A stretch of DNA of 9,087 bases from JAKORR01 sp964608495 (GTDB lineage Bacteria > Armatimonadota > Zipacnadia > Zipacnadales > FEN-943). Below are positions 8,001-9,087 of the stretch, piece by piece. A program made the translations under genes and the position numbers. The notes under the pieces are model-generated. The model did not search any database. It had not been told where the DNA came from and saw only the letters and a list, made by a program, of their open reading frames with translations. Where the stretch lies: positions 1 through 9,087 of the forward strand of contig CAZSOQ010000211.1 in NCBI GenBank assembly GCA_964608495.1, written 5' to 3'. Positions within the stretch are counted from its first letter, which is position 1; each line of letters begins with the position of its first letter.

Positions 8001-8326
8001 CTGTCCACGTGATAGCGAGCGGAGATGAAGTCCACCAGCTCCCACGGCACCGGCTCCGGCAGCCGCAGCAGCGCGCCCTTGTCGAAATGCGCCAGCGTGG
8101 ACTTGTCGTCCATTGCGACCCGCAACGCCGGGCCCTGCCCGATGGGGCTCTCCTGGACCGTCGCGAACTCCGGCTTGCTCCAGTTGTCGTAGGCCTGCCA
8201 CGCCTCCGACAGCCCGCCGTCGAAGCCGTCGGCGAACACCAGGTCCGCCGCCTCGGGCCGCCCTGACGCCGCCGGTTGCCCGGCGAGTGCGCCCAGGAGA
8301 ACCATCACGCCTGCTGCAGCCAGCAT
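5033..8326 (-). CDS. Large exported glycoside hydrolase-like protein, family not identified
   Basis: This 1097-residue protein probably acts on polysaccharide outside the cytoplasm. Residues 1-21 look like a signal peptide (hydrophobic core AAAGVMVLLGALAG), though its n-region lacks a basic residue. Residues 25-200 are beta-rich, with FADGFDGGLSEAW and IAFCLDDVRLG, like a jelly-roll carbohydrate-binding or LamG domain. Residues 205-430 look like beta-sandwich, and 432-470 are helical. Residues about 490-790 resemble a clan GH-A TIM barrel, with candidate catalytic Glu at 596 or 599 (GYEMGEQDGRY) and 739 (NMFESAYF); E662 and E707 are alternatives. Residues about 845-1010 resemble the GATase1-like domain of GH42-type enzymes (YQTILLISESGLS, FVLGGGELICD). 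The last 80 residues are beta-rich. I chose the ATG at 8326 because GGGAGG lies 8 nt ahead and the signal peptide starts there. The frame extends to 8425, but that lies upstream of the likely promoter. I cannot name the family or substrate. Confidence 0.85.
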   Translation of the reverse strand: MLAAAGVMVLLGALAGQPAASGRPEAADLVFADGFDGGLSEAWQAYDNWSKPEFATVQESPIGQGPALRVAMDDKSTLAHFDKGALLRLPEPVPWELVDFISARYHVDREVGNARIFCHCDKGGWWDYTMQPVEVGKAGTILARRQDFRLAWTDDPLKPSPDKDGNILAVYFSVHNSKPVNSGERIAFCLDDVRLGTWVLPVPQPLEIGGPLLRCWALGELAGAPDPWRGGGPARWAAVPCGQAVVWGAAHGTELCLAGATEEQEPVSVGGQAVEAQWERQGEGWRFRARAPLGGARSGELRVRCGEGEWSGRYVVTRPLTEAEALGLSFRTGAARLEALRSTFLAGQPLRVKMLLPAAWSGASLEGRVMGPWETGGSLTSGGRRARAIGAETILVGGPEAARATGGDYRASVVVGVGQGSVEVTCAMRVEELDRDSLLAAAEQARASAAELSRRAKEGQGEKWWAREALQTQPQVRDRERVDPAKWTRIEDPVTWEDLGGGFVGGAQCGIDDGSLQTYFEHYDFGRVIKPHLGYFLRDGWREMLEQVAARDLIVTSVWGYVPDTAWNGGFGETRIPREEHDEILRILGRHFLGYEMGEQDGRYIGSYAPRHQPATRQEAKRLFDEWHQQIIDSLHGRMIALASLNFLHDYARLGHRMLGIEASQGLPSDIMEWAFIRGASKQWGALTWNCISIFNRWGYKSYTSAEGDHGPDKGPTVELLKRLWYATYMYGSAINMFESAYFTGEKDEEGSPRLSPVGQCHVEATRWAREHGDVGVLYTPVAVMLHRDSGWVPPRHLYTGKRYLVWGNLPYARADHATDALFRLIWPQYEDCSYYEDERGFLTATPYGDVFDVILDDAPAECLARYQTILLISESGLSEPAAAERLSAFVLGGGELICDAAVARALGPGLTGVELKDQRRAAQLSVVPATGQTLEEEPYTYLVGEPRGAEALALSEHGDGILWRHRAGKGMVVTSGVPSYVAAETQDPQEGVDVPLRHKLLRAFVGVLSSHLRSLGLVEVEGAPIQYLCNVGPDPDRLLLTLSNNEDQAAAVVVSARGAGIAEADAWLGTAEVREGKLSATVPAGDVAVVELWLAR

Positions 8327-8415
8327 CGCTGTCGCCTCCCTGCCGGGGCGACCGAGGCCGCCCGGCTGCGCGGCTACCCGATCAGGTCCCCCGCGGCCTG
8401 CCGCGCCTCGGCCTG

Positions 8416-8424
8416 AGTATATCA
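8416..8424 (-). promoter_or_regulatory. Extended -10 promoter element for the glycosidase-like gene
   Basis: On the minus strand the sequence TGATATACT matches the extended -10 pattern TGnTATAAT, with TATACT at 8416-8421. No good -35 lies 16-18 nt upstream, which extended -10 promoters can tolerate. Transcription would start near 8409, leaving a leader of about 80 nt before the ATG at 8326. This would uncouple the gene at least partly from the esterase gene upstream, and no convincing terminator separates the two. Confidence 0.45.
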
Positions 8425-8458
8425 TCGCCGGGCCCAGGGAGCCGGACCGTCCCGTCGC

Positions 8459-9087
8459 TCACTCCTCTTGCGCCTCGACCAGCCACCTCTTCAGCCACTG
8501 GACCGACCGGCGGAAGCAGTCTCTCGCCACGGGGTGCCCCGCCATGCGCCCGATGAACCCGTGCCCCTCGTCCTCCAGCAACACCAGCTCCGTCGGCACG
8601 CCCGCCTTCAGCAGGGCCTCGTGCAGGGCCGTCGCCTGCTCGGGCGGCACCAGTGTGTCCCGGCCCCCCTGGCAGATCTGCACCGGCGGATCGCCTCCGT
8701 CCACGTGCGTCAGCGGGGAAGCCTGCGCATACCTGTCCGGTGCCTGCTCCAGCGGCAGACCCAGCAGGTCTATCAGCACCGTCCGCGTGAACCTGGACTG
8801 CAGGCTGTGCCGCGCCAGGTCCGATGGCCCGAAGTAGTCGCAGGCCGCCCGCACCTTGCATCCCGCCGTCGGTTCCCCGTCCGCCAGAGCCAGCATCGCG
8901 GCCAGGTGCCCACCTGCCGATGACCCCAGCGCCCCGATCCGATCGGCCCCGAGCCCCAGCGCCTCGGCCCTCTCCTGCAGCCATTGCACGGCCAGCCGGC
9001 AGTCCTCGAGCTGTGCGGGCCACTTACACTCGGGCGCCAGACGGTAGTTCACCGACGCCACCACGAAACCGTGCGACGCAAGCAGAC
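8459..9087 (-). CDS. Alpha/beta hydrolase, BD-FAE/Aes-type esterase (N-terminus outside window)
   Basis: The visible 208 residues are the C-terminal two-thirds or so of an alpha/beta-hydrolase of the Aes/BD-FAE (COG0657-like) group, which hydrolyses small carboxyl esters, often acetyl or feruloyl groups on plant polysaccharides. The frame runs off the right edge: LLASHGFVVASVNYRLAPE, the standard strand followed by the YRLAPE motif, begins there. The nucleophile Ser lies in GSSAGG (codon 8918-8920), the acid Asp in GGRDTLVP (8657-8659) and the His in EGHGF (8561-8563), so the triad is complete. The HGG oxyanion-hole motif and any signal peptide would be upstream, outside the window. The GTG at 9062-9064 is internal, not the start. 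It lies 132 bp upstream of the glycosidase-like gene on the same strand, which suggests a shared role in polysaccharide breakdown. Exact substrate unknown. Confidence 0.9.
   Translation of the reverse strand, partial: LLASHGFVVASVNYRLAPECKWPAQLEDCRLAVQWLQERAEALGLGADRIGALGSSAGGHLAAMLALADGEPTAGCKVRAACDYFGPSDLARHSLQSRFTRTVLIDLLGLPLEQAPDRYAQASPLTHVDGGDPPVQICQGGRDTLVPPEQATALHEALLKAGVPTELVLLEDEGHGFIGRMAGHPVARDCFRRSVQWLKRWLVEAQEE

Noticed and set aside
8345..8412. Inverted repeat CCGAGGC/GCCTCGG in the leader of the glycosidase-like gene, considered as an attenuator or riboswitch
   Set aside because: There are only 7 bp with a loop of about 45-50 nt in very GC-rich DNA. Such pairs arise by chance, and no known riboswitch pattern is visible.
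8327..8425. A 33-residue N-terminal extension of the glycosidase-like protein
   Set aside because: It would start upstream of, or within, the likely -10 element, has no Shine-Dalgarno, and would bury the signal peptide. The ATG at 8326 has GGGAGG at a good distance.
1..9087. CRISPR arrays, tRNA or rRNA genes, insertion sequences, phage genes
   Set aside because: I found no regularly spaced repeats, transposase or integrase motifs, terminal inverted repeats or RNA-gene signatures in the window.

Overview
This is a GC-rich stretch, probably from an uncultured or deep-branching bacterium. Its mix of a type IV pilus motor operon, a large secreted glycosidase-like protein with a GATase-like C-terminal region, and an Aes-type esterase resembles Armatimonadota or PVC-group genomes. 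That placement is an inference from gene style; no rRNA or marker gene is present to confirm it. Gene density is high, and most long reading frames opposite the real genes are GC-driven shadows.

Left part (1-4496): a three-gene minus-strand operon, pilB-pilT-pilC, encodes the extension ATPase, the retraction ATPase and the inner-membrane platform protein of a type IV pilus. A near-consensus sigma70 promoter lies upstream of pilB (TTGACT-18-TATAAT, 4467-4496). Strong Shine-Dalgarno sequences precede each gene, and a perfect 11-bp inverted repeat (76-108) follows pilC. No pilin, prepilin peptidase or pilMNOPQ gene is in the window.

Centre (4613-5015): a small plus-strand gene for an FmdB-type zinc-ribbon protein is transcribed divergently from pilB. 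It has its own promoter (TTGACC-17-TATACT) and a GTG start. Its conserved C-terminal half lies in another frame, displaced by what looks like one missing C in the run at 4811-4814. This is either a real frameshift or a sequence error. A GC-rich hairpin (4983-5015) separates it from the convergent gene to the right.

Right part (5033-9087): two minus-strand genes. The downstream one encodes a 1097-residue, probably exported, multidomain protein: an N-terminal beta-rich domain, a TIM-barrel-like glycoside hydrolase region, a GATase1-like domain and a C-terminal beta domain. The upstream one is an alpha/beta hydrolase (BD-FAE/Aes esterase type) that runs off the right edge. An extended -10 element between them suggests the large gene has its own promoter. 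Together they suggest a polysaccharide-degradation locus (glycosidase plus de-esterifying enzyme), but the substrate cannot be read from the sequence.

The best candidates for something new are the large glycosidase-like protein, whose family I cannot name, and the broken fmdB reading frame. The pilus ATPase also carries a recognisable tandem c-di-GMP-binding (MshEN) motif.
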